Part shown: positions 43,825 through 53,818 of the stretch, one piece after another
Position numbering within the stretch: the stretch's first letter is position 1
How the letters are laid out: each line of letters begins with the position of its first letter
Assembly: GCF_026625705.1 (NCBI RefSeq)
Contig: NZ_CP113059.1
Span: 1,674,001-1,738,000, forward strand
Length of the DNA: 64,000 bases
Source: Pedobacter sp. SL55
GTDB taxonomy: Bacteria; Bacteroidota; Bacteroidia; Sphingobacteriales; Sphingobacteriaceae
Direction: 5' to 3'
The notes under the pieces: generated by a model
The model's database searches: none
What the model saw: the letters and a program-made list of their open reading frames with translations, nothing else
Told to the model about the DNA's origin: nothing
Translations under genes and position numbers: made by a program

Positions 43825-45126
43825 ATGAGTAATATCATCGCCATAGTAGGTAGACCAAATGTTGGTAAATCAACCCTTTTTAACCGTTTAACCGAAAGTC
43901 GTAAGGCTATTGTGGATGACTTTAGCGGGGTAACTAGAGATAGGCACTATGGCAAAGCAGAGTGGACAGACAAAGAATTTACCGTAATTGATACAGGTGG
44001 TTATGTGGCCAACTCTGAAGATTTGTTTGAGGTTGCTATACGCGAACAGGTAGTAATAGCTATTGAAGAAGCTACGGTTATTATTTTTATGGTAGATGTA
44101 ACTACCGGCATTACCGATTTAGACGACGATATTGCAAATTTACTGCGCAAAGGCAAAAAACCTGTTTTTGTAGTGGTAAACAAGGTTGATAATACTGCTT
44201 TAGAGAACGAAGCTTCGGTTTTTTATAGTTTTGGCTTGGGCGAAATTCATACCATTTCTTCGATGACGGGTTCTGGCACCGGAGATTTGTTAGATGAGGT
44301 TATCAAACATTTCGAAGATATCCCGGAAGAAGAAAACAACTTGCCTAAAATTACCATTGTAGGTAGGCCAAACGTAGGTAAATCGTCGTTAATTAATGCG
44401 TTAATTGGCAAAGACAGGAATATTGTAACGCCAATTGCGGGTACTACCAGAGATTCTATCCATATTCATTACAACCAGTTTGGTCATGAGTTTATGTTTA
44501 TTGATACTGCTGGTTTACGTAAGAAAACTAAGGTAAAGGAAAACATTGAGTTTTACTCGGTAATGCGTACCATTAAGGCTTTAGAAGACTCTGATGTGGT
44601 AATGCTGATGCTTGATGCGCAGGAAGGCATCGAATCGCAGGATATTAATATTTTTCACTTGGCAGAAAAGAACAAAAAAGGTATTGTAATTTTAGTGAAC
44701 AAGTGGGATTTAATTGAGAAAAACAATAAAACCATTAAAGAGTTTGAGGAGCAGATTAAGCTGAAATTACAACCGTTTACTGATGTGCCTATTATTTTTA
44801 TCTCGGTGTTAAATAAGCAGAGGATTTTCCAAGCGATAGAGAAAGCGCTAGAAGTGCAGAAAAACCGTAGCAAGAAAATACCTACATCTAAACTTAACGA
44901 TGTGCTGCTACCAATTATTGAGGCTTATCCGCCGCCAGCATTAAAAGGTAAATATATCAAAATCAAATACATTACACAGATTAATGGTGTGGCGCCAATG
45001 TTTGCGTTCTTCTGTAACCTGCCACAATACATCAAAGATCCTTATAAACGTTTCTTGGAGAATAAACTTCGTGAAAATTTCGATTTTTCTGGTGTGCCTA
45101 TTCAGATCTTTTTTAGACAGAAATAA
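43825..45126 (+). CDS. der: GTPase Der (EngA)
   Basis: 433 aa with two consecutive G domains: [14 protein letters not shown] … DTGGYV … NKVD (domain 1) and [16 protein letters not shown] … [11 protein letters not shown] … NKWD (domain 2). A C-terminal KH-like domain ([26 protein letters not shown]) follows. Der acts in 50S subunit assembly. Single start ATG at 43825. Followed by two miniature elements and then a terminator. Confidence 0.98.
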   Translation: MSNIIAIVGRPNVGKSTLFNRLTESRKAIVDDFSGVTRDRHYGKAEWTDKEFTVIDTGGYVANSEDLFEVAIREQVVIAIEEATVIIFMVDVTTGITDLDDDIANLLRKGKKPVFVVVNKVDNTALENEASVFYSFGLGEIHTISSMTGSGTGDLLDEVIKHFEDIPEEENNLPKITIVGRPNVGKSSLINALIGKDRNIVTPIAGTTRDSIHIHYNQFGHEFMFIDTAGLRKKTKVKENIEFYSVMRTIKALEDSDVVMLMLDAQEGIESQDINIFHLAEKNKKGIVILVNKWDLIEKNNKTIKEFEEQIKLKLQPFTDVPIIFISVLNKQRIFQAIEKALEVQKNRSKKIPTSKLNDVLLPIIEAYPPPALKGKYIKIKYITQINGVAPMFAFFCNLPQYIKDPYKRFLENKLRENFDFSGVPIQIFFRQK

Positions 45127-45157
45127 GCATCCATTTCATACTCTCTGTAGCATTTAT

Positions 45158-45355
45158 CGTGAGTTTTGGGTGTTTGTTTTTGTTTATCAGTGGCTTATGT
45201 TTTTAGTTGTATTTGGGATGTCGTCATTTCGAGCGTAGTCGAGAACTGAAAGAAAGAAGAGCTAAATCTTTGGGTCATTTGTCAGGAATTATCCCTCTAA
45301 AGTTTTCTCAGTCGTTCCTCCTTCGAAATGACGAGTCAAGACCCAAAACTCACGT
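45158..45355. mobile_element. Miniature inverted-repeat element, family C
   Basis: 198 bp with perfect 14-bp terminal repeats CGTGAGTTTTGGGT/ACCCAAAACTCACG and a near-perfect 7-bp duplication (CATTTAT 45151-45157; TATTTAT 45356-45362). It encloses a second inverted repeat TCGTCATTTCGA/TCGAAATGACGA, a motif frequent in Bacteroidota genomes. Confidence 0.85.
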
Positions 45356-45373
45356 TATTTATTTGCTAATAAC

Positions 45374-45628
45374 CTGAGTTCGGGTTAAGTATTTTTACAA
45401 TTCTTGAGAAATTCGCATTGAACGTATTTTTTTTAGCTCGCCGCCGCTGGGCTCTTACTTTTTGACCGCAAAAAGTAACAAAAACTCTCGGTTGCTTATT
45501 TTTCTTTCAAAGAAAGTGCTTTAGCTTATTGGTGCGGCCCGAAAAATAAGAGACCGAAAATTAGCTGAACGAAGATTTGAAGCGCTATCGCTAGCAGATA
45601 GCATAATTTTATTATCCCGAACTCACGT
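45374..45628. mobile_element. Miniature inverted-repeat element, family B, copy 3
   Basis: 255 bp, left end CTGAGTTCGGGTTAAG, right end CCCGAACTCACGT. Flanks TAATAAC and TAATAGA (5 of 7 match). Shortest and cleanest of the three copies: TTACTTTTTG/CAAAAAGTAA with loop ACCG, matching CGGT downstream, and CGGTTGCTTATTTTTC/GAAAAATAAGAGACCG. Confidence 0.8.
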
Positions 45629-45638
45629 TAATAGAGCT

Positions 45639-45681
45639 AAAAAAGAAAGTCAATCTAAATCCTAGATTGACTTTCTTTTTT
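45639..45681. terminator. Strong bidirectional terminator
   Basis: 19-bp stem AAAAAAGAAAGTCAATCTA/TAGATTGACTTTCTTTTTT with AATCC loop; T runs on both strands. Ends der (after the inserted elements) and the OsmC-family gene. Confidence 0.92.
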
Positions 45682-45699
45682 TAAGGATATTATGTTAAA

Positions 45700-46176
45700 T
45701 TACCCGCCAATTGCCGTACAAACCGCCTTATGTTTTACTGGAAAGTTTAAGGAACTGGCAATAAAGCACATGTTATTGGCTTCTGCGTGTAAAGAGTTTG
45801 CCCAAGAAATATCTTCGGGTTTAGAGATGACTACCTCGGGGCGCAACAGTATTTCGGTAAACTTACCGCTGCCATCGGGCATTTCGGTCATGGTGCCTTT
45901 TGCTCTGTCTTTATATTCTATCACTACAATGCCGTTTTTTGAGCACAGGTGTAAATACCACAACATGTGACAAGAAGAAACAGCAGTCAGCATCAGATCT
46001 TCGGGGTTGTATTTAGACTTGTCGCCCAGAAAGATAGAATCAGAAGAACCAGAAAGGGCATCTTTGCCGTCAATTTCTACGGTAAAATCTCTGTCGTAAG
46101 AACGGTAATCCATTGTTCCAGAACCTTTGTTTCCTGTCCAAATTAAATTGGTTTCGTAAATATGTTGCTTTGCCAT
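45700..46176 (-). CDS. OsmC family peroxiredoxin-like protein
   Basis: 158 aa. OsmC fold: a beta-rich N-terminus (FTVEIDGKDALSGSSD), SKYNPEDLMLTAVSSCHMLWYLHLCSKNG with the first conserved Cys in the central helix, and NNMCFIASSLNFPVKH with the second. These two Cys reduce organic hydroperoxides in this family. The start ATG at 46176 is clear. Convergent with der. Confidence 0.92.
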   Translation of the reverse strand: MAKQHIYETNLIWTGNKGSGTMDYRSYDRDFTVEIDGKDALSGSSDSIFLGDKSKYNPEDLMLTAVSSCHMLWYLHLCSKNGIVVIEYKDRAKGTMTEMPDGSGKFTEILLRPEVVISKPEDISWANSLHAEANNMCFIASSLNFPVKHKAVCTAIGG

Positions 46177-46272
46177 AAATTAGATATGAGTATGGAGATA
46201 TGAGAATTGAGACTAAGCCTCTCCTCACACCTCTGCCTTAAATTGTTTTGTTTATAGCAGCAATTTATGAAA

Positions 46273-47202
46273 TTATCCGCTGATTTTAGCCAATTTCTCG
46301 GCTAAAACCTCAGAAATTTTGCGGTACAAATCGAAAGTCCAGCCAGCAATGTGCGGTGTTAAAATTACTTTCTCATTGGTTTTCAGCGCATCATACCATT
46401 GCTGCTCGGCCAATGTCGGAAATTTTTCAGTCTCTAATACATCTAAACCAGCGCCTAAAATTTTGCCGTTGGTTATGTTATTTAACACCGCTTTGGTGTT
46501 TACAATTTCGCCACGGGCAGTATTGATGAAGAAAATTGGTTTTTTGAAGTGGAAGAAATATTCATCGTTAACCATTTGTTTGGTTTCGCGAGTTAAAGGG
46601 ATGTGCAAGCTCAACACATCGCTGTGTTTTACAATTTCTTCCATGCTTACTTCTTTGGCAAACTCATCGCTAAAGGCTGTTTTGTACTTGTCGTAAGCCA
46701 TAACGTTAACCCCAAAGCCAGCAAGTTTGCGGGCAAAGCTTTGGCCCATATAGCCGTAACCAATAATCCCAACGGTCTTACCTTTCAACTCGTAACCTCG
46801 GTTGCCTTCTCTGTCCCAAATCCCTTTTCTAATCTCCAAATCCGCTTTGCGAAAGTTGTTCATTAGCGACAAGAGCAAGCCTACAGCATGTTCGCCCACG
46901 GCATCCATATTGCCCTCGTTGGCCGCCAAAAGTGCAATGCCCTTCGCTTTAGCAATGTCGATATCGATGTTGTCTAATCCAGCGCCTGCTCTAGCTACAA
47001 ATTTTAACTGAGGAGCTGCATCAAAAAGTTCTTTATCAATCCTAAACTTGGTGCGTACGGCAATGCCATCGTAATCTTTAATTGCGGCCAAAGTTTCGGC
47101 TCTGGTAATTTCAGGTCTGTCATCAACGTGGTAACCTAAAGCTTCGGCTTTTTCTTTAAAAATGGGATGTAAATCGTCTACAATTAATATCTTTTTACTC
47201 AT
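46273..47202 (-). CDS. D-2-hydroxyacid dehydrogenase (phosphoglycerate dehydrogenase-like)
   Basis: 309 aa. Rossmann NAD-binding motif GYGYMGQSFARKLAGFG (~residues 148-165), substrate/NAD residues in FINTARGEIV (catalytic Arg), Glu in the following region, and TPHIAGWTFDLY with the catalytic His. The N-terminal domain (IKDYDGIAVRTKFRID) is typical. The length without an ACT domain points to a short SerA-like or other 2-hydroxyacid dehydrogenase. The gene is one base from the next minus-strand stop (47204), so it lies directly downstream of the broken S41 gene and may be co-transcribed. Confidence 0.92.
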   Translation of the reverse strand: MSKKILIVDDLHPIFKEKAEALGYHVDDRPEITRAETLAAIKDYDGIAVRTKFRIDKELFDAAPQLKFVARAGAGLDNIDIDIAKAKGIALLAANEGNMDAVGEHAVGLLLSLMNNFRKADLEIRKGIWDREGNRGYELKGKTVGIIGYGYMGQSFARKLAGFGVNVMAYDKYKTAFSDEFAKEVSMEEIVKHSDVLSLHIPLTRETKQMVNDEYFFHFKKPIFFINTARGEIVNTKAVLNNITNGKILGAGLDVLETEKFPTLAEQQWYDALKTNEKVILTPHIAGWTFDLYRKISEVLAEKLAKISG

Positions 47203-47203
47203 G

Positions 47204-48357
47204 TTAAGGTCTTTTTTTGATGTAATCTAAGGTTTGTTCAATCCAATCGCTTTTAAAAAGATCTAAGGCAACATCGGGATTGAGGCCTTTACTTTCGTAA
47301 GCCAAATCTCTCTCTAGCCCTTTCATGTCTGTAGGATAGAGCGTAAAGCGACCACTTGGCAGCACTATTTTGGTGCCATAATTACTGCCAAAGGTAATCA
47401 TGCCTTTGGTTTGTTCTCCTAAAGTGGTTACGTTTTTTAAGGGTTTTAGCTCTAAAATAAATTGTTCGGCATTGCTTACTGTGGCCGAGTTCTGTAAAAT
47501 AAAAATTTGGCCTTTGTATTTCTTTAATAGGGTTAGAAACTTACCCGAAGTTTTATATCCGCCTCCCGTGTTCCCCCTTAAATCTACTATTAAGTTTGCT
47601 GTACTTAACTTGTCTGCCATCGTTGCGAAAAACTCTTCCGATTTTTTAATGTTGATATTGCTTGAGCTAAAGCTGCTCAGCCTTAAATAGCTAACGTTGT
47701 CATTAAGGGTTTTATATTCGAAATTATCGTTGCTTTTCTCAAGTATAGAAAACTTATGCTCTTTATATTTTGTAAATGGTGTCCCTAACAGGGTTCCATT
47801 AACTAACCTTGCATTTTTGATTAAATTGTAAGGTACTGGCTTGCCTGAGTATAAGAGCAAATCGTAACCGTTATAAAGGTCTGAAAAAGTTCGCCCATTA
47901 AAACGCCATTCTTTAAGCTTACAATTTGATAGCTTTTATCGCCGCTGGCAAATAATCCAAATTCATGATTGCTGGCATAATAAATACCTTCTAAGTCGCT
48001 TTTATCTTTTGGTATTAATTGTTTTTTTAAGGAATCTACGTTTAAGGGCAAAGAAATGAAAACAGGTTTAAGTGTAGTATCTGGTGTGCGATAAAATCCT
48101 AAATGATTATCATTAATTGCAGAAACTAATAGCGCCAACTGCTTAAATGTTGTTCTCTCATCTGCGTTTTCAATTTTTAGTTTTACCTCATCGTACAACT
48201 GTTGATAGGCCTTGTTGCCTTTTAGTAGCTTTTTGTAGGAAGGGGTTTTCTGTATGGCAGTAAATAGAGCGTTTAAATCTTCTACGTTTGGGTTATGTTG
48301 TGCTTTGGCATTTAAAAAAGTAAGGAAAAGCAGTACTAAGTAAATCAGTTTTTTCAT
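47204..48357 (-). pseudogene. S41 family peptidase, interrupted by a frameshift
   Basis: Two frames (48357-47821 and 47860-47204) make one secreted C-terminal-processing-protease-like protein of ~385 aa. The first has the signal peptide MKKLIYLVLLFLTFLNAKAQ. The second has LIVDLRGNTGGGYKTSGKFL, IFILQNSATVSNAEQFILELK (catalytic Ser region) and TLGEQTKGM…PSGRFTLYPTDMKG. Adding one T in the run of five at 47884-47888 restores …GELFSDLYNGYDLLLYSGKP. The catalytic part is intact, so this may be a sequencing error in a homopolymer. Confidence 0.82.
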
Positions 48358-48392
48358 AACCAAAAGACGCATATCAAACCGTTATAGTTGCA

Positions 48393-49169
48393 TTATCTGG
48401 TGGCTAAAAAATTCGTGAGTTCAACAAAATCGGCTACGCTCAAAGTTTCAGCTCGTTTTTCATAAAATGGATGTTCGCCAAGTTTGTCTTTAGGCACTAC
48501 CGCAGAAACAGCATTGCGTAAGGTTTTTCTACGTTGGTTAAAGCCTGCTTTTACTACTCGCCAAAACAATTTTTCGTCGCAATCTAAATGTTCCACATTG
48601 TTTCTGCTTAAACGGATAACACCAGAATTTACCTTTGGCGGCGGATTAAAAGTTCCCGGTTTTACGGTAAACAAATATTCGATATCGTAATAAGCCTGAA
48701 TAAACACACTTAAAATGCCATATTCTTTAGTGCCAGGTTTAGAGGCACACCGCTCGGCCACTTCTTTTTGGAACATACCCACCATTTCTACAATGTTATG
48801 GCGGTTTTCTAAAATTTTAAATAAAATTTGCGAAGAGATGTTGTAAGGAAAATTACCAATTACAGCAAACTTACCGGGAAAGATATCTGCAAAGTTGAGT
48901 TTTAAGAAATCGCCGTTAATTAGTCTATCGCCCAGTTGGGGATATTTTTCTCTCAAAAACTGGAATGATTCTACATCGATATCAATGAGAAAAGTTTCCA
49001 AATTTTCACGCTGCAGCAAGATATCTGATAAAATGCCCATGCCTGGACCAACTTCTAGCACCTGATGGTATTTGTCGGTATGGATTAAACCATCCACAAT
49101 TCGTTGCGCAATGTTTTTATCGGTTAAAAAATGCTGCCCTAAATGTTTCTTTGCCTTAACTAAACTCAT
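48393..49169 (-). CDS. rsmA: 16S rRNA dimethyladenosine transferase RsmA/KsgA
   Basis: 258 aa. Methylates the two adjacent adenines in helix 45 of 16S rRNA. Opening KKHLGQHFLTDKNIAQRIVD, SAM motif VLEVGPGMGILSDILL, NFPYNISSQILFKIL (catalytic NxPY) and C-terminal FNQRRKTLRNAVS are all characteristic. It lies just upstream of the S41 gene in the same direction and divergently from pdxA. Confidence 0.97.
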   Translation of the reverse strand: MSLVKAKKHLGQHFLTDKNIAQRIVDGLIHTDKYHQVLEVGPGMGILSDILLQRENLETFLIDIDVESFQFLREKYPQLGDRLINGDFLKLNFADIFPGKFAVIGNFPYNISSQILFKILENRHNIVEMVGMFQKEVAERCASKPGTKEYGILSVFIQAYYDIEYLFTVKPGTFNPPPKVNSGVIRLSRNNVEHLDCDEKLFWRVVKAGFNQRRKTLRNAVSAVVPKDKLGEHPFYEKRAETLSVADFVELTNFLATR

Positions 49170-49332
49170 ATAACTCCCAACCCCTAAAGGGGCTTTAAAA
49201 TTTAAAGTTCAAAGTTACGAAATTAGTCCGAGGTGGGATGTTAGAAGTCTGACGATATGGTGCAAATCTTACATCTCATATCTCATATCTCATATCTAAT
49301 GATTATTTTGCGCTAAATTTTAAACATCAGGC

Positions 49333-50412
49333 ATGAGCAACAAAGTTAAGATAGGCATAAGTATAGGAGACGTTAACGGTATTGGTTTAGAAGTTATTTT
49401 AAAAACACTTGCCGAGAGCAAGATTTTAGATTATTGTACACCAATAGTTTATGGACATACTAAAGTTGCTTCTTTTCACAGAAAGGCTTTACACTTGAGC
49501 GATTTCATGTTTAATGTAGTGCCAAATGCCGAAGCGGCTGTGGCGCACAAAGCCAACATGATTAACTGCTGGGAAGAAGATGTGAAGATTGAGCTGGGCA
49601 CGGCTAACGAAACTGGTGGCAAGTATGCTTTCCTATCATTACAAAAGGCAACTGATGATTTGGTGCGTGGTGCTATTGATGCTTTGGTAACTGCTCCAAT
49701 TAATAAAAATAACATCCAATCGGATGATTTTAAATTTCCGGGACATACCGAATATTTACAAGAACGTGGCGGCAGCAATGATGTATTGATGTTTTTGGTG
49801 AGCGATACTTTACGTGTTGGCGTGGTAACGGGACATATCCCGGTAACTGAGGTAGCCAAAAGCATTACTAAGGAGAAAATCGTTAAAAAACTACAGCTCA
49901 TTAACGAAAGCTTGAAGAAAGATTTTTGGGTAGAGAAACCTAAGATTGCAGTGCTTGGTTTAAATCCGCATGCGAGCGATAATGGTTTGTTGGGCAGCGA
50001 AGAAGCAGAAGTGATTTCGCCAGCTATTCAAGAAGCGTTTGATAAAGGGATCATTTGTTTTGGTCCGTACCCTGCCGATGGCTTTTTTGGCAATGGCACC
50101 TACAAACAATTTGATGCGGTTTTAGCGATGTACCACGATCAAGGTTTAATTCCTTTTAAAACTATTGCTTTTGAAACTGGCGTAAACTATACCGCAGGCT
50201 TAAAGTTTGTACGTACTTCGCCAGATCATGGTACGGGTTATGGAATTGCAGGCAAAGGCGAGGCAGATGCTACTTCGTTTATGGAAGCACTTTTTACGGC
50301 TATCCACATCGTGAAAAACCGTAGGGAGCAGGAAAGTTTGTTGCGCAACCAATTAAGAACTGGTGGTAAAATTATAGAGACTGCTGGCGATATTAAGGAT
50401 GATGCGAATTGA
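49333..50412 (+). CDS. pdxA: 4-hydroxythreonine-4-phosphate dehydrogenase
   Basis: 359 aa. Converts 4-phosphohydroxy-L-threonine in pyridoxal-5-phosphate synthesis. Motifs: IGISIGDVNGIGLEVILK, TAPINKNNIQ, FPGHTEYLQ (metal His), LGLNPHASDNG, YHDQGLIPFK (metal His) and FVRTSPDHGTGYGIAGKG. ATATTTTGC-like -7 sequence just upstream. Followed after 10 bases by the NHL/T9SS gene. Confidence 0.97.
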   Translation: MSNKVKIGISIGDVNGIGLEVILKTLAESKILDYCTPIVYGHTKVASFHRKALHLSDFMFNVVPNAEAAVAHKANMINCWEEDVKIELGTANETGGKYAFLSLQKATDDLVRGAIDALVTAPINKNNIQSDDFKFPGHTEYLQERGGSNDVLMFLVSDTLRVGVVTGHIPVTEVAKSITKEKIVKKLQLINESLKKDFWVEKPKIAVLGLNPHASDNGLLGSEEAEVISPAIQEAFDKGIICFGPYPADGFFGNGTYKQFDAVLAMYHDQGLIPFKTIAFETGVNYTAGLKFVRTSPDHGTGYGIAGKGEADATSFMEALFTAIHIVKNRREQESLLRNQLRTGGKIIETAGDIKDDAN

Positions 50413-50422
50413 TAAGTAAGTC

Positions 50423-52681
50423 ATGAAACTAATTAACCCTCTCTCTTTTTTAATCATTACCCACCTGCTAACGTTCTTTTATCAAGGCGTTACACCTCAG
50501 CATGCTTTTTATCAACAAAATTCGTGTAGCGTAAGCTTAAGCGGCGGTAGCTGTGTTGGAGAGGTGCTTACTGTAAACAGTTCCGAGCCTGTTCAATCTA
50601 TCATGTGGATGTTAAATGGTGTTTCCATATTAGAGCAAAATATAGCTAGGCAGAACAATGGGGTGGTGGTAGCAGGTGGAAACGGAGCGGGAGTTGCACA
50701 AAATCAGTTCCAAAATCCAGCGGCAATTTTCATAGACAAAGATGGTAATTTGTTTGTTCCCGACATGACAAATAACAGAATACAGAAATGGGCTCCAGGC
50801 GCAGTTACTGGCACAACTGTAGCTGGTGGAAATGGAATTGGAAATGGTGCGCATCAATTTAACAGGCCAACCGGAGTGGCGGTTGATAAAGATGGTAATA
50901 TCTATGTAGCCGACCAAAACAATAGAAGGGTGCAAAAATGGGCGCCAGGAGCCACAAGCGGTGTAACTTTGGCATCTGGTATTGGATCGCCTACTAGACT
51001 TTGTTTTGATGGCAACGGAAACTTATATGTTTCTGCTCAAAGTGATGATAGAATTTTGATGTTCGCTAATGCTACCGGTGCTGCGAGGGTTGTTGCCGGA
51101 GGGAATGGTAACGGCAGAGGTGCTAACCAGCTTGCTAGTCCTACAGGGATTTTTGTAGACGATAGAAATAACCTTTATATCTGCGACACCGACAACACCA
51201 GGATTCAAAAGTGGGTGCTTGGCGAAAGTTCTGGCAGGACGGTAGCTACATTAAGTACAAATCCGTTAGGTATACTTGTTGATAAAACCGACAATATGTA
51301 TATATGTGATTACACAGGATATGCCGTTTTAAAATGGCCTTTAGGGGCTTCCTCGGGAACAATAATTGCTGGTGGAAATGGACCTGGTAGCAATCCTAAT
51401 CAGATTAAGCCTGTAGGTATTTTTATGGATGAGCACAATAGTTTATTTGTAAGTGATTTCGACAATGCTAGGGTAATCAAGTTCTCAAATATTTATACTG
51501 GCAGCTATACCACACTACAATCTGGGGTTTATACCGCTAAAATTACTACCGCTAATGGGTGCACCAGCATTTCCAATCCTATTACAATAGTAGATAAGAT
51601 TGTACCGCAAATTAATATTACTGCAGATAGAGCTATTACTTGCACCAACTTCCCTTTGTTATTTACGGCCAATATTAGGAATGGTGGCTCTGCCCCAAAA
51701 CTCCAATGGAGGGTAAATGGTGCTGATATTCCTAATGCTAATGCCGCCACTTTTAGTAGTGCGAGTATAAAAGGAGGCGATGTAGTGAGTTGTACTTTAA
51801 CCAATCTTGATCAATGTGTAAGCAATGCAGTGGTGCTGAGCAATACCCTTGTGCCTCAAGATCCTTTGGAGGAGCCTAACGTTCAGATTAGCCTAGATCA
51901 AGATGATGTATGTAAAGGTTCTTTGCAAACTTTCCAGGCAATGGCCCAAAATGCAGGAACTAATCCAACTTACCAATGGTTGCTTAACGGGCTACCAATT
52001 ATTGGAGCGCAGAATAGTCGTGTTTTCAAGTCTAATGTGCTTAATCACAATGATGTAGTTGCTTGCGTAGTTACGAGTAGCGCCATGTATTGCCAAGCCA
52101 ATTCAACTGCCGTCAGTAATGAGTTAACTGTCAAAATTAAACCAATTTTAACGCCCACAATAGCTATATCCACTAATGAAAAAAAGATATATGAAGGTTT
52201 AACAGTAAGCTTTAATGCGGTAACACAGCACGATGGAGATGATGCAAGTTATGTCTGGAAAATTAACGGCAATATAGTTTACATAGGTGGAAAGAACTTT
52301 ACTACGAACACCCTCAAGGCTGGAGATAAAATAAGTTGCGAAATGACTGTAAACACACCTTGTGTAAGCTCGAACAAGGTGTTGTCGAATTTGTTGCCAG
52401 TTAACGTTATTAAAATTGAAAAGGTTATTCCACCAAATGCTTTTACACCAAATGGAGACGGTATTAACGATGTGTGGAATATAGATGAGTTGAGGGTTTT
52501 TCCAAATTGTACGGTAAAGGTTTTTGCAAAAAATGGGAGTGAAGTTTTTACATCTAAGGGCTATAAAAAGCCTTGGGATGGCTTTTATAAAGGTAAAGTC
52601 TGCCCCGTTGGGGTATACTATTATTTGATTGTTTTAGATGGCCGGCAAAAACTATCGGGAAGTTTAACGATTATTAAATAA
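50423..52681 (+). CDS. NHL-repeat surface protein with T9SS (gliding-motility) C-terminal domain
   Basis: 752 aa. N-terminal hydrophobic stretch (PLSFLIITHLLTFFYQG) as export signal. Residues ~90-355 form a six-bladed NHL-type propeller with repeats of the form GxNGxG…QFxxPxGIxVDxxGNLYVxDxxNxRIQKWxPG. Then three to four ~90-residue Ig-like modules with paired Cys (ITCTNFPLLF…LTNLDQCVSN; QMAQNAGTNPTYQW). The C-terminus NAFTPNGDGINDVWNIDEL…WDGFYKGKVCPVGVYYYLI is the CHU_C/type B sorting domain recognised by the type IX secretion system. Likely a surface-attached or secreted adhesin/carbohydrate-binding protein. Confidence 0.93.
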   Translation: MKLINPLSFLIITHLLTFFYQGVTPQHAFYQQNSCSVSLSGGSCVGEVLTVNSSEPVQSIMWMLNGVSILEQNIARQNNGVVVAGGNGAGVAQNQFQNPAAIFIDKDGNLFVPDMTNNRIQKWAPGAVTGTTVAGGNGIGNGAHQFNRPTGVAVDKDGNIYVADQNNRRVQKWAPGATSGVTLASGIGSPTRLCFDGNGNLYVSAQSDDRILMFANATGAARVVAGGNGNGRGANQLASPTGIFVDDRNNLYICDTDNTRIQKWVLGESSGRTVATLSTNPLGILVDKTDNMYICDYTGYAVLKWPLGASSGTIIAGGNGPGSNPNQIKPVGIFMDEHNSLFVSDFDNARVIKFSNIYTGSYTTLQSGVYTAKITTANGCTSISNPITIVDKIVPQINITADRAITCTNFPLLFTANIRNGGSAPKLQWRVNGADIPNANAATFSSASIKGGDVVSCTLTNLDQCVSNAVVLSNTLVPQDPLEEPNVQISLDQDDVCKGSLQTFQAMAQNAGTNPTYQWLLNGLPIIGAQNSRVFKSNVLNHNDVVACVVTSSAMYCQANSTAVSNELTVKIKPILTPTIAISTNEKKIYEGLTVSFNAVTQHDGDDASYVWKINGNIVYIGGKNFTTNTLKAGDKISCEMTVNTPCVSSNKVLSNLLPVNVIKIEKVIPPNAFTPNGDGINDVWNIDELRVFPNCTVKVFAKNGSEVFTSKGYKKPWDGFYKGKVCPVGVYYYLIVLDGRQKLSGSLTIIK

Positions 52682-52845
52682 GACTATATAAATCTTCGTT
52701 TTTAAAGTAGCCTTTTGTTGCTATCCATATTGTAAAGGCAGTAGATAGCAAGAGGTTTGTTAATTTGCTAATTAAGAAGCGATGGTAAAAGTTATATAAG
52801 TCGCCAGCAATATGAATAACGATGCGAATTAGATCATAAAAGAAG

Positions 52846-53709
52846 ATGGGTGAAATTTCTCCGATTATACAGCCTGAAGAGCTACTTCATTTAAAGCAAA
52901 GCGATGAAAACTTTATTCTTATTGATGCCGATGGAGGTGGAAAACAACGTTACCTTTCCAAGCATTTAGAGGGTGCTTATTTTGTAGACCTAGAGGCCGA
53001 TCTGTCTGTAGCGGTGGCAAATCCTGCAAATGGGGGCAGACATCCGTTGCCTGATCCAAAGGTATTTGCAGCAACTATCAGTAAACTAGGTATTGGGCCT
53101 AAAACTCATGTTGTTATTTATGATGATAAAAATGGAGCCAATGCCGCTGCCAGATTTTGGTAGATGTTGCGAGCAATTGGTTACGAAAATGTGCAGGTTT
53201 TAAGTGGTGGTTTTAACGCGGCTTTAAATATTGGCTTTCCAAGCAATGCTGATATTAAAACTCCGAGGCCTGTAAAAATTGACACCTCAATTTCAGAATG
53301 GCAACTCCCATTGGTTTCAATGGATGAAGTTAAGGTAGCTAGCGAAAAACGAACTAGACCTATTGTAGATGTAAGAGCAAAAGAGAGATTTGATGGCATT
53401 GTAGAACCACTAGACTTAGTTGCTGGGCACATTCCTAATGCAATTAACGTTCCGCTGACGGAAAACCTTGATGAATTTGGAGGCTTTAAAAATCCAATCT
53501 TATTAAGAGAGAAATACGAAAGCTTATTTGAAAATCTTGATAGCAAAAACATCATTGTTCATTGTGGCTCGGGCGTAACAGCCTGCCATACCTTATTGGC
53601 TTTCGACTATGCAGGTCTGCCAATTCCTAATTTATATGTAGGTTCTTGGAGCGAGTGGTCTAGAAGTGGGAACGAAATGATCCTGAGCACCAACCAAAGC
53701 AGCAATTAA
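52846..53709 (+). pseudogene. Thiosulfate/3-mercaptopyruvate sulfurtransferase with in-frame TAG
   Basis: A two-domain rhodanese of ~287 codons interrupted in frame by TAG at 53161-53163. Before it: …KNGANAAARFW; after it: MLRAIGYENVQVLSGGF. Relatives read …RFWWMLRAIG there, so TGG has become TAG. Domain 2 carries the catalytic Cys in IIVHCGSGVTACHTLL. Domain 1 is the inactive rhodanese half. Either a recent nonsense mutation, or two separate products if the downstream ATG is used; a domain 2 product alone would still have the active Cys. Confidence 0.85.
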
Positions 53710-53818
53710 CCTATATTTGAAAGGTGCATATGATTCTAAATTTTCATAGGTGGCAATCTATATGAATACCAATCCAGTGTATAAAACCGATTGCCTAGAT
53801 TAAACAATTTATAACAAT

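Noticed and set aside
45158..45355. Family C as a plain transcription terminator of der
   Set aside because: Terminal repeats are 170 bases apart with a nested second repeat and a target duplication; the real terminator is at 45639-45681.
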